DNA from: Escallonia rubra
Lineage: Eukaryota; Streptophyta; Magnoliopsida; Escalloniales; Escalloniaceae
Reading direction: 5' to 3'
NCBI GenBank assembly: GCA_033065855.1
Contig: JAVXUO010002660.1
Span: 1-64,000, forward strand
Length of the DNA: 64,000 nt
Numbering within the stretch: position 1 is the stretch's first letter; each line of letters starts with the position of its first letter. A program made the translations under genes and the position numbers. The notes below the pieces were generated by a model, which had not been told where the DNA came from, did not search any database, and saw nothing but the letters and a program-made list of their open reading frames with translations. This document shows, in pieces, positions 55,504 through 64,000 of the stretch.

Positions 55504-55619
55504 CACGCGCCACAATCATGTCTCATGCCTTTGGGCATTGTGCCCGTGCGCCACAATCATGTCTCGTTCTGTAGGCACCGCGCCCATGCACCATAATCAT
55601 GTTACATGCTTTCGGGGGA

Positions 55620-56010
55620 CTCCGTTCGTAGTGCTCCTGCACAAGGACCCCTCGCAGCGGGATGGGCTCGTTACCACAAAGCCATCGCCGCCACGAGATA
55701 GGCTTGTTATCATAACGCTATCGCCGTCATCATTCTGGGGGGCTCCGTTCGTAGTGCTCCGGCATGAGGACCCCTCGTAGCGGGATGGACTCGTTACCAC
55801 AAAGTAATCGCCACCACGGGATGGGCTCGTTACCACAAAGCCATCGCCGTCATAATTACAGAGGGCTCTGGCATGAGGACCCCTAGCAGCGGGATGGGAT
55901 CGTTACCATAAATCCATCGCCGTCATCTTCACGGGGGGCTCCGTTCGTAGTGCCCCGGCACGAGGACCCCTCGCAGCGGGATAGGCTCGTTACTACAAAG
56001 CGATCGCCAC
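55620..56010 (+). repeat. Irregular repeat of CTCCGTTCGTAGTGC...GATGGGCTCGTTACCAC blocks
   Basis: TCCGTTCGTAGTGC starts at 55621, 55744 and 55940, each followed by GAGGACCCCTCG-type sequence. GCGGGATGGGCTCGTTACCA variants recur between and after them. Spacing is 123 and 196 bp, so the units have been partly expanded or lost. Confidence 0.8.
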
Positions 56011-56452
56011 CTACGGTGACCTGCATGATACTAGGCATTGAGCTGCGACCATGATCACTCATGTTACCGTTGATCGTCGACACCACCAGGACAATGACCG
56101 ACGGGTCACTCTGGGACGGGAGCAGGTCCTTTAAGGGCATCGCGCCTAGTCTGCCTGGCAGTTAGCTACAGGGGCAACCCTCACAGCTGTCAGGTTCTAT
56201 GCGCGTCTCTTGACACACCTTGTGGGATTCAGTAAGGGCTTGGATCGGTGGCTGGGGCAACGAGCTTACTCTGATCATGCTGTCATGGTGTGGTCAGTCT
56301 TCTCAGACAGGTAGAGTGACACTGTGCGAGGCAGGTAACGCGAATTTGAGAATCGACAGTCCAACAGAGAATTGGTATTTTGGGACCCCCTGGTGACGTG
56401 TCACTCCCAGGGGACGACATGTGGCACTTTTTGACATAAGCACAATGTTTCC

Positions 56453-56460
56453 TATAAATA
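56453..56460 (+). promoter_or_regulatory. TATA box of the Tat-like LTR
   Basis: CCTATAAATAGTG lies about 80 bp before the LTR end, a reasonable position for a promoter with a very short R-U5. Confidence 0.55.
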
Positions 56461-56535
56461 GTGAACTTTATGACCAAAAAAAGGACTTTTTGCTCATTTC
56501 TCACTCTTGAATTTGAGAGCTCTTGCTTGGCATCA

Positions 56536-56556
56536 TTTTGGCGACTCTGCTGGGGA
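56536..56556 (+). other. Primer-binding site of the Tat-like element
   Basis: TTTTGGCGACTCTGCTGGGG follows the LTR end. From family knowledge this type of site is used by Tat/Ogre elements and differs from the tRNA-Met site used by the other Ty3/gypsy families here. Confidence 0.6.
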
Positions 56557-56701
56557 GGTGAGCATCGTATTGCAGTCTGCCTATCTTTCACACTTAGTCT
56601 CCATGCCTATACAACGAAGAGTTACGAGGGCTACCTGCCAAGGCCTCATCTACACCATGTAAGAAGAGGATCACCTCGGTGAACAAGAAGGGACTAGTGA
56701 C

Positions 56702-58106
56702 ATGCGTCTCCAAGACCAGCCACTAGCTACCGCACTTGACATACAAGTTGCAGTCAATGCGGCCATCCAGCCGTTTATGCCCACTATAGCCAACCTACAA
56801 GACTCGCAAGCCACTCTTATGACAGCCATCATGGAAATGCAAAAATCCATACAGGCGATGGCCTCCCAACAAACCATTGCACCAGTCCAACCTTCTGGAC
56901 CTGGGTTGGCTCTCGACGCCGCTCAGGCCCCAGTGTCGCCACCACCGCTACCTCGATCATCTAGACCCTTGACGGTAGGACTTGCGACATCTTTGCCTCA
57001 TATAGCTGATGCCCGCTCAGGCTCCAGTGTCACGACCACCGTCACCTCGATCATCTAGACCCTTGACGGTAGGACTTGCGACATCTTCGCCCTCCTATAG
57101 CTGATGCACTGTATCCCGTGATGCCATCACGCAGGCCTCAAGCAAACCTTGGACCCGTGCTGCAACAGATTCACCCTATCGCCGCACCTCAGCGCATGCC
57201 GACACGAAGTTCATCCGAAACCCATGACTTCATTGAGATGGAACCTAACCCTTACCCAACGGAACAACATCAAACAACCGGTCAATTGGTGGATATGTCT
57301 CGCCCGTCCACCCATGCCCCCATACACTTGCCATTGCCAGCACATGTCACCTATCATCCCTCTGTTGCTCCTGCTCATCAAGTTGCCCCGTCAGGGGGCT
57401 CGGGGGCTCGCGGCGCCCCAGCCAGCCATCATCCTTTGGTTGGCCATGAAGAAACATCCCCCGACTATGTCTCCAAGTCAGACTTTGAAGCACTCATCCA
57501 CCGCTTATCACAAAACTCTACACCTGATCCCTCTGCCCACCTGACAGGCCATGCCCCATATGCCAATGATATTGCCACCATACCTTATCCCCCAAAGTAC
57601 AAACAACCAGCCTTTGTGCTCTTCAACAGACGCGAGGGCAATGCCCGTGAGCACTTGACGAGACTTGCAGGCTCATTGGAGCAGTATGGTCCGGGAGACA
57701 ACTTGAAGTTGAGGGAATTCCACAAGTCCCTTACAGGTTGGCTTACACTTGGTACCACCAGATTCCTGCGGGGACTGTCCACGCGTGGAATGACATGGTC
57801 CAGTTGTTCTTAGACAAGTTCCATTACGAGGCCGAAAGCGTGACTATTGTTGACATTACTGGCATTCGCCAGAACCAAGGGGAAGACTTGAATAAATACG
57901 TGCACCGTTTCCATCTCAAATGCCTTGAGTGCACGGACTTCAGCAAGGACGAGACATTGGTTCCCATATGCATAAAAAACATGAACAACATCTACCGGGT
58001 GCATATCGAGAACCTACAGTTGAGGTCATGGGGACACCTCAAGGAAATAGCCCGCCGTACTTATGAGACGGTCGGTCCTATCAAGCCGTGGAAGCCTCAA
58101 CCGTAA
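56702..58106 (+). pseudogene. Tat-like Ty3/gypsy gag, broken
   Basis: Three overlapping or adjacent frames carry one gag: 56702-57058 (MRLQDQPLATALDIQVAVNA, a Q- and P-rich N-terminus), 57076-57813 and 57738-58106. The Retrotrans_gag core spans the second frame change: FNRREGNAREHLTRLAGSLE, LKLREFHKSLTG, then AYTWYHQIPAGTVHAWNDMV, FLDKFHYEAESVTIVDITGI, LNKYVHRFHLKCLECTDFS and LRSWGHLKEIARRTYETV. This layout fits Tat/Athila-type gags rather than the chromovirus gags elsewhere in the window. A CGATCATCTAGACCCTTGAC block is duplicated near 56956 and 57047. Confidence 0.85.
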
Positions 58107-59036
58107 AATGCACTACTGGCTTCGGCAGACACACCCAGCACTCAGCGTAACAATAACAACACCAACAACAACAACTATGCTGGCTTCAAGCGTCAGTTCC
58201 CAGATGGGGACCGACTCTCCGACAAGCGAAGGCAATAGGAGACTGCACCCGACTATCCATGTGATCTGAATACAGTGAAGGAACTCTTGGCGGAGTGGGC
58301 AGTACATGACAAAAATTTCCAACTGCCACCAATGCGGACCAACATCACAGACGCGGAAAAGGCCCGACCCAACTACTGCCCTTACCATCAAGCTCTTGGC
58401 CATCATCTCAAAAACTGCAATGGGCTGCGAGCTATCTTTGCGTGGAAGGTCCTGTCAGGTGACCTACAGTTACCAAAGAACAACGATGTGCGTCGAAACC
58501 CTTACCCACACCATGGCCATAAAAATAGGGAGCATCATGTGCTCATGGCCGTTACCGAGCACATCGAGCCTATCATTCATGAAGCCCCTACAGAGGGCAT
58601 TCCTACGGTCACACCTTGTCTACCTTCCGCTCCTCAGCCAGCGTCCTCAGTTGGACAAATGACGAAAATCAAAAGCTTTTTTGATGAATTGGGGTTTTCA
58701 CCCGCGGCACGAACTTACCTCTCGAGCTGTCTGATCGAGGTCACCACAAGCCTCGATCCTGAATGTTTCGATGCCCAAGTTGAACTCAGACATGTCCCTT
58801 CTACCGCATTTATTTTCTCAGACGAGGACTCGCCACTAATTGAACACCACAACCGACCGCTGTACCTCGAATGCACTATTAACGACACGGGCTTCCGTCG
58901 TGCCTTAGTAGACTGCGGCGCCTCAATCAACATCATGCCTCTCATCACCCTGCAATGGGCCGGCATTCCCCCAAGAATGGGATCACAGAGAACAGGTGTA
59001 CGATTCTTTAGGCATGGGATCACAGAGAACAGGTAA
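58107..59036 (+). pseudogene. Tat-like zinc-binding and aspartic protease region, truncated
   Basis: After a short broken stretch, the frame at 58275-59036 contains CPYHQALGHHLKNC, a zinc-binding motif, then a spacer and the retropepsin-like domain: RPLYLECTINDTGFRRALVD, CGASINIMPLITLQWAGIP. The active site is DCG where D(S/T)G is expected, so it is probably inactive. The element ends in this domain: from about 58990 the sequence is family E internal DNA. RT and integrase of the Tat-like element are absent. Confidence 0.85.
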
Positions 59037-60600
59037 CATGATTCTGTAGAATCGTATACGGTTGATGAGAGTGGGGTAGGATAAGGGTAGAGTTAAGATG
59101 TCTACCTTTAAAAAAGAAGTATGCCTGTAGAAAAGAAGTATGCCTTTAACTTGTAACTGTATTATTCTTTGGACACGTGTAGTGTAAAACTGATAATTGT
59201 TCACTGTACCATCATGGCTCGCACTCATAGCACTAATAGCAGAGATAGTATGGAGGGCCGAGAGGGCCAGGAGGTCCCCGATAGGGAGGTATCTCGACCT
59301 AATAAAGAGGAACAACGGAACCCAGAACCAATGGTTGCAGTTCTAAACACTATGAACCAGATTTTGATTGTGATGGCACATAATCTGGTTAACCAGCAGC
59401 AAGGATTACATAATCCAGTTCAACCACAGCCACAACCTCAAGCTGAGAGTACCTTAGGCTAATTTTTCAAACAAGATGCGCCTAGCTTTAGGGGATCATT
59501 GGACCCTATGGAGGTAGAGAATTGGATTGACGAAATGGAGAAAATCTTTCACACCATTCATTGCAGTGAGGCAAAATATTGAATTTGCTCCTTCTAAACA
59601 TTGACATGAGTCTGAACAGTGGTGGAAAATTTGTGGAAAAGAGTTCGACTCGCCAACAATTGGATTAGATGACTTGGGAACAATTCAGGGAATTGTTCTT
59701 CGACCGGTATTTCTTGACGAATTATCATGAATGAATGTTGAGAGAATTTTCCATTGTGATGCAAGGAGATCAAGAATCGGTAGATGAATTCGAAATGAGG
59801 TTTTCACGCCTCGCCAGATTTGCAGTATGGATGTTGCCAACTGAATAAGATAGGTGTCGGAAGTTTGAGTGGGGCCTTACGCCAGAATTAAGGGATGAAG
59901 TGTTTTCTGCTTGATCAGCAAGCTATATGGAATGTGTAGACTTGGCACGTGCGTTGGAGCAATCCAAGTCCAACAGTAAAGAATGGTATGAACAGAGGCG
60001 GGATAGACAGAAGAGAGCTTGGCAAGAGTTTTCCCAGGACAAATTTGTAGAGACTGCCAAGCATCGGCAGTTTGCACAGTCAGTATAATAGGGCACCCAA
60101 GGGCCCAGGATAGGGCAGAATCAGCAGTTCAGATTAGCATCAGCTCAAGGGTCTAGACCTGGGCAGAGTATGGGATTGGGAAGAGCGCAGAATGTAAGCG
60201 CTTGACCAGCCCAGAGTACTAGATTTGGACCCTCACATAATCCTAAAACTCGACCTACACAGAATACTGGTCAGGGTGGCGGGTCAACTTCTCTGGACAC
60301 CCATGCATCATGTGTAGGAAGTATCATGCCTATGGGCCATGCTACATAGTTACCAGTGGGTGGTTCAGGTGCGGTAGTCTAGAGCATCAGGTTTGAAACT
60401 GTCCAGTTATTAGAAATAATCAGTCAACTTCCCGTCCCTCACCTACAGCTAGTGTAACAACAAGAAGAGGTCCTCGTAGGGGAAGAGGACACAGTCGACA
60501 GGGGCAGACTCAGCAATCCCAAGTCCCCCCGAGGCAGAGGCCCGGGACATTAGCCAGACTTCATTCAATGTCCACTCAGAATGCTGCTACATTTGATGAC
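59037..60600 (+). pseudogene. Family E gag, near full length but broken (copy 3)
   Basis: Gag starts at ATG 59214: MARTHSTNSRDSMEGREGQE, QILIVMAHNLVNQQQGLHNP, then a stop near 59461. It continues KQDAPSFRGSLDPMEVENWI and DEMEKIFHTIHCSEAKY. Later frames give QGDQESVDEFEMRFSRLARF, CRKFEWGLTPELRDEVFSA and YMECVDLARALEQSKS. Nucleocapsid knuckles are degraded (CRKYHAYGPC, about 60310-60340, and FRCGSLEHQV). This is a chromovirus-type gag; at least five stops are visible. Confidence 0.82.
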
Positions 60601-60905
60601 ATGGTGTCATGTACACTATAGGTTAACCCATTAGATGCTCGCATAATGTTTGATTCTGGAACGATATATTATTTGGTATCCCTTACTCTTGCATAGCAAT
60701 CGAGGGTAAAAACCCGTCCTTAGGAACTGGTCTCGTGATAAGTACTCCGTTGAGAGAGTCCTTAACTATTTTACAGTTCTCTGTGATTGTTCAGTCTAGG
60801 TTTGGGATGGAGATCCTTCTATGGACCTCATGTTACTTGTTATTCAGGATTTGATATCATACTAGGTATGAATTGGTGATTTTCTATTCACGCATCCGAG
60901 TATTG
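60601..60905 (+). pseudogene. Family E aspartic protease (copy 3)
   Basis: MFDSGTIYYLVSLTLA (about 60648-60695) carries the DSG triad, and FDIILGMNW (about 60848-60875) is the usual end of the domain in chromoviruses. The frame is broken between them. In ordinary chromoviruses RT would start about 250 bp further on; nothing resembling it follows. Confidence 0.8.
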
Positions 60906-62604
60906 TCAGGGAAAACCCTAGTCGCATTTGGAAAGTTCATAAGGTATGAGCAGTAGTTAAGTTGGTGATTTGATTTATGAGTAAGAATAGTGTTTTGGAA
61001 AGTGACTACTGTTAAGAGAAAGTTTGGTTGAAGGGTACGAGAAGAAATTTGAAATTTTACTCTGTCATCTCATTCATTTTTTTGTATATTGAACCCAAGT
61101 GCGACTTAATTGAATACCAACCTACTCTAAGACGTCGGGGATGATGTCATTCATATTCAGTTGGCTTATCCTTCTTCAGGATATTTATTTATTTATTGAT
61201 TTAGTTATTTTCAAATCTATCTAGACTTAATGGGACAGTATCTGGTCCACTGGCCATAGGAAAGCTACGAATTCCATTAAGGACCAGTAACTCTTATTGA
61301 TGGTAATTGCTTCGAGTCACTGGGTTGACTTTGCTTCGTCAGACCTACACCATTGTTTCTGTACTCGTCATATTTTGGAATGTCATAAAAGTGTAACGTA
61401 AATCTCGAGAGCCAATAGGTATGATTTTGTTAAAGATTTTTGTGTTTTGATTGCCTGATTGCTATTATTGTTTGGTTGAGGTACTTGCTTGTGTGGTTAA
61501 TGTAAATGTTTGTTGTATAATCCTTACCGTGTTTTTGTGATTGGTGTTTGTTTAATACGTATCAAAATTGTAACATGTTACAATTGCTACTTGTAGTTAA
61601 TCTGGTTATCAGTTTGACTATGTTTTATTTCCAGATGATCTGGAAATTGGCAATTTGTTAAGTACATATTTTACTTGATTTAGAACTTGCATAGTTTCAC
61701 CTGCCCTAATATGGGATTATGTAAACTCCTAAGCCTCAGATAATCTGAGTCAAAGTAGACTCTGAGAACATGGATTAGATATTGATAATCTATTTGATGA
61801 TTCAGTATAAGGTGGAGATTTGGATGAACCCGCAATAATAGACCGCATGTTATTTGCTTTTGAAACCAGAAGATTTTAATTGTTTAACTGAAACAGATGA
61901 TTAAAGGATAAGGCTGTAAGATTTTGTAAATAATGTGACCGTGAATTGGAAGTGATGTGATAACTTAGAACCTTGCACTCGAGCAAAGTGCAATACATAG
62001 GTATGCAGAATCATATGTATGCAGTACGTAGCTATGTTAAGATAACACATTCCTCTGTGACGAATTCGGTAACAATTTGGACTCGTTGTTCTGAGATATT
62101 AGAGTGCACAGTGAAAGTTTAGTGGCTATAGTTTTGTTGTCTGTTGTAACGTGTGAGGGCTTATAGAGATTGGTTATCCCTGATGGCCTTGGTAGATGCA
62201 AGTCACATGTGACTATCGCTTAACATTTTAATTCGCCTTAAGCTCGAGGTTAAGTTTACAATCGATAAGTAAATGGTGCAAAGGGTAGATTCCCTGGTAT
62301 AGTATCAGCAAAGTGCAGTGCAAGCCTGTTGTATTAAAGGTTTATTCAATTCGTTGTATATGGAATTCGGAGCGGTGCAGACTTACCAGTGAGTTTTGTA
62401 TTAGCTAAGTCACTGTTCGTGAAGTTCCGGATGGTTATGTTTATGTATATGTGGGACAGGAATCTGAGAGCGAAAGTCAGAGGTAACTCAGTTGCTATCT
62501 GTCAGGTATTAGAATGGCGTAGCGGAAGCATAGTGCCTGGAGCTATGAGTGATAGGAAATCCGAGATCAAATTTCGAAGACAAAATTTTTATAAGGGGGG
62601 AGAA
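60906..62604 (+). mobile_element. Family E non-coding 3' internal region
   Basis: Bases 60906-61470 align with copy 1 (23130-23700) and 61800-62604 align with copy 2 (31640-32068). Conserved landmarks are GACTTGATGGGA-type sequence with CCACTGGCCATRGG, GATAACACATTYCTCTGTGA and TTCGAAGACAAAATTTTTAT before the polypurine tract AAGGGGGGAGAA (62593-62604). I find no RT, RNase H, integrase or chromodomain motif in any frame. Short frames here are not called. Confidence 0.7.
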
Positions 62605-64000
62605 TGTACTATCCCGTATTTTTTGGAGCTGTTTAAAATGATTTCGGTAACCCAAAAAAATGAAAGGGCGTTAATTTTGAGCAATGTTCGGTTATTAGTA
62701 GAGAATGGAGGCTTAAAAAAATTTTAGACTTAAAATATAATTTTGATAACATTTGGGGTCATTTTGTAATTTTGGAAAAACTTTGCGGGCATAAATATAA
62801 TTATTGTTTTAGTGGTGAAAAACAATAAAATAAGTGATGGTATATATTTTAAGTGATGGTATATATTTTAAGTGATGTTTGGTTAAATAAATAGAGATTA
62901 GCATTTATGTGGGGCTTAAATATAATTCCACAAAGTTTGCGGATATTTTTGCAAATATGAAAACTTTGGGGGCTAAAATGCAATTTTGTGAAGTATGCAT
63001 TAATGTGTCGAGATCTTGGAGAAAATTGTTTTCGGGAGTGCCACCTCTTACTTAATCTAACATGACTAAGCTATTTTAATTATTTAATAATGTTAGATGG
63101 ATAAGGGGAAAATTTCGGGAGAAAGAGAAGAACAGAACAGTGGAAAGAAACAACAAAATAGTAGTAAGAAAGAAACATAGAGAAACAAGAAACAGGGTAG
63201 AGAGGGGAAGATAGAACAGAGAGCTCGGGAATAGAGAAGAAAAGAAAAGAGAAGGAAGAAAGAGGAAAGAAGCAAAACCAAAAAAAAAATGAGGAGAAGA
63301 AGAGCAGGATCTCACCAAAGAGAGAGATACAAGGGAAAAAAGAAAGAAGGGAGAAAGAGAAAGAGGAGGAAAAAAAATTGTGAAGGTACCCTTCCAATTT
63401 AGTGTGTGATTTTTTATGTTGGTGTGTGTGTGTTTTGTTATGTGCCTTTTACAGTGTGTGGGTTTTGGTGTGCAGGGGTTTTGGGTGTGGGTCATAGAAG
63501 TGTAGTTGTTGGTAATTGTATATATAAGGTGCATAAATGTTTATAATCTAGGTTGTATGAGGTTGTGTAAGGTTTGTGTGTGTGTGTTTTGTTTTTCAGG
63601 GTGTTAGTGTGTATCGTTGTGTGTGGGGGTCTCGTGTGTGTGTGTAAGTTTGATAATATGTGTGTAATTATGTGGGTATATAGTTGGTATGTGTGTGCTT
63701 TAGGTGTGTTAGAGCGTGTGGGTGTGGATGTATATAGGTGGGTTAAGTGGGTTGTGTGGTTAACTGGGAAAGAGGGCTGTCGGGAAGATGATGAAAAGTG
63801 ACCATTTTGGCGATATTAAGTATTGAACTCAAATTGTCGCTAAAGATAAATTTATCCCAACAGTTCTTTACGAATTTTTAAAATATATTTCGAAATTTAT
63901 TTGTACAAAATGTGAAACAGTAACCCCAATTATTTTTATGAGAAGTACACTCTGGAATGTTTTGGGAATTTGTAGTGTCCGCGAGGGATTCTAAATTAGG
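62605..64000 (+). mobile_element. Family E LTR (copy 3), continues beyond the window
   Basis: It starts TGTACTATCCCGTA after the polypurine tract. It has the purine tract (63090-63380), GT-rich section (63415-63770), the TTGTCGCTAAAG motif (63834-63845) and GGAATGTTTTGGGAATTTG with GTGTCCGCGAGGG near the end, matching 27540-27600. By splicing this onto the 27595-30605 part of copy 2, the full LTR would be about 3.3 kb. The frames at 63076-63534 (minus) and 63574-63801 are low-complexity artefacts. Confidence 0.82.

Larger units (their letters stand above)
54118..56535 (+). mobile_element. GC-rich LTR of a Tat-like Ty3/gypsy element
   Basis: The right end is ...TTGGCATCA at 56535, immediately before the primer-binding site. 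A TATA box TATAAATA is at 56453-56460. The LTR contains GGCCTTGGCC/CCATGGGG-rich DNA (54390-54760), a 67-bp minisatellite (55103-55503) and a second repeat set (55620-56010). The left boundary is set by the composition change only. Long frames here (e.g. 54204-55187, 327 codons) arise from GC-rich repeats, lack codon structure I can recognise and are not called as genes. Confidence 0.6.

Noticed and set aside
63076..63534. 152-codon minus-strand frame rich in Phe, Leu and Ser
   Set aside because: It is the complement of the purine-rich tract of the E LTR, which occurs in other E copies. A hydrophobic composition follows from the base bias, not from a membrane protein.
1..64000. A novel defence, immune or metabolic gene cluster
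   Set aside because: All recognisable coding sequence belongs to retrotransposons, a LINE or MULE captures. Nothing indicates a host operon-like or cluster system.
1..64000. tRNA or rRNA genes
   Set aside because: The tRNA-like matches (TGGTATCAGAGC and relatives) are retrotransposon primer-binding sites only; no cloverleaf or rRNA core sequence was seen.

Overview
This window looks like the repeat-rich intergenic DNA of a flowering plant with a large genome, probably a eudicot and possibly an asterid. That guess rests on the types of element present (Tekay/Del-like Ty3/gypsy, SIRE-like Ty1/copia, Tat-like Ty3/gypsy, a LINE, CACTA and many MULEs). I see no intact host gene, tRNA, rRNA or CRISPR array. 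Almost every base belongs to a transposable element. All retroelement coding regions are broken by stops and frameshifts, and the elements are deeply nested. Family letters D, E, F and G are local labels.

Layout, left part. 1-1200 is the 3' end of a Ty3/gypsy pol (family D), followed by its long LTR (1201-6193), which carries a 1.4 kb MULE (1406-2801). A primer-binding site and leader lie to the right of that LTR. 6554-9160 is decayed LINE sequence with internal tandem duplications and two LINE-like tails. A scrap of family E LTR follows (about 9161-9570). About 9988-12871 is a probable CACTA element holding a degenerate TTAATTAGGG-type repeat. 12872-20325 is a minus-strand family E copy (gag remnant plus long LTR); its LTR is interrupted by two MULEs nested in each other (15470-17661) and by a third (18785-20019). 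20326-33388 holds two plus-strand E copies. The second copy's LTR contains a minus-strand D solo LTR (23798-27148, TSD GTGTA) and another MULE (27868-28956).

Layout, right part. 33389-38077 is the 5' part of a SIRE-like Ty1/copia element. It is split by about 15.5 kb of Ty3/gypsy DNA (family G at 38078-43158, family F at 43159-50483, G/E-type LTR sequence at 50484-53609), after which the copia RNase H C-terminus reappears at 53610-53758. A GC-rich LTR with minisatellites (about 54118-56535) and the gag-protease region of a Tat-like element follow (to about 58990). Another family E copy then runs to the window end (gag-protease, non-coding 3' region, LTR from 62605).

The main points of interest are a Pack-MULE (16574-17654) carrying a tandemly duplicated fragment of a glycine-rich RNA-binding protein gene; a family (E) with gag and protease but no visible RT or integrase, resembling TR-GAG-type non-autonomous elements; an unexplained pre-gag ORF in family G; and sequence modules shared between the long LTRs of otherwise different families. 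All boundaries and homologies were judged by eye from the sequence.
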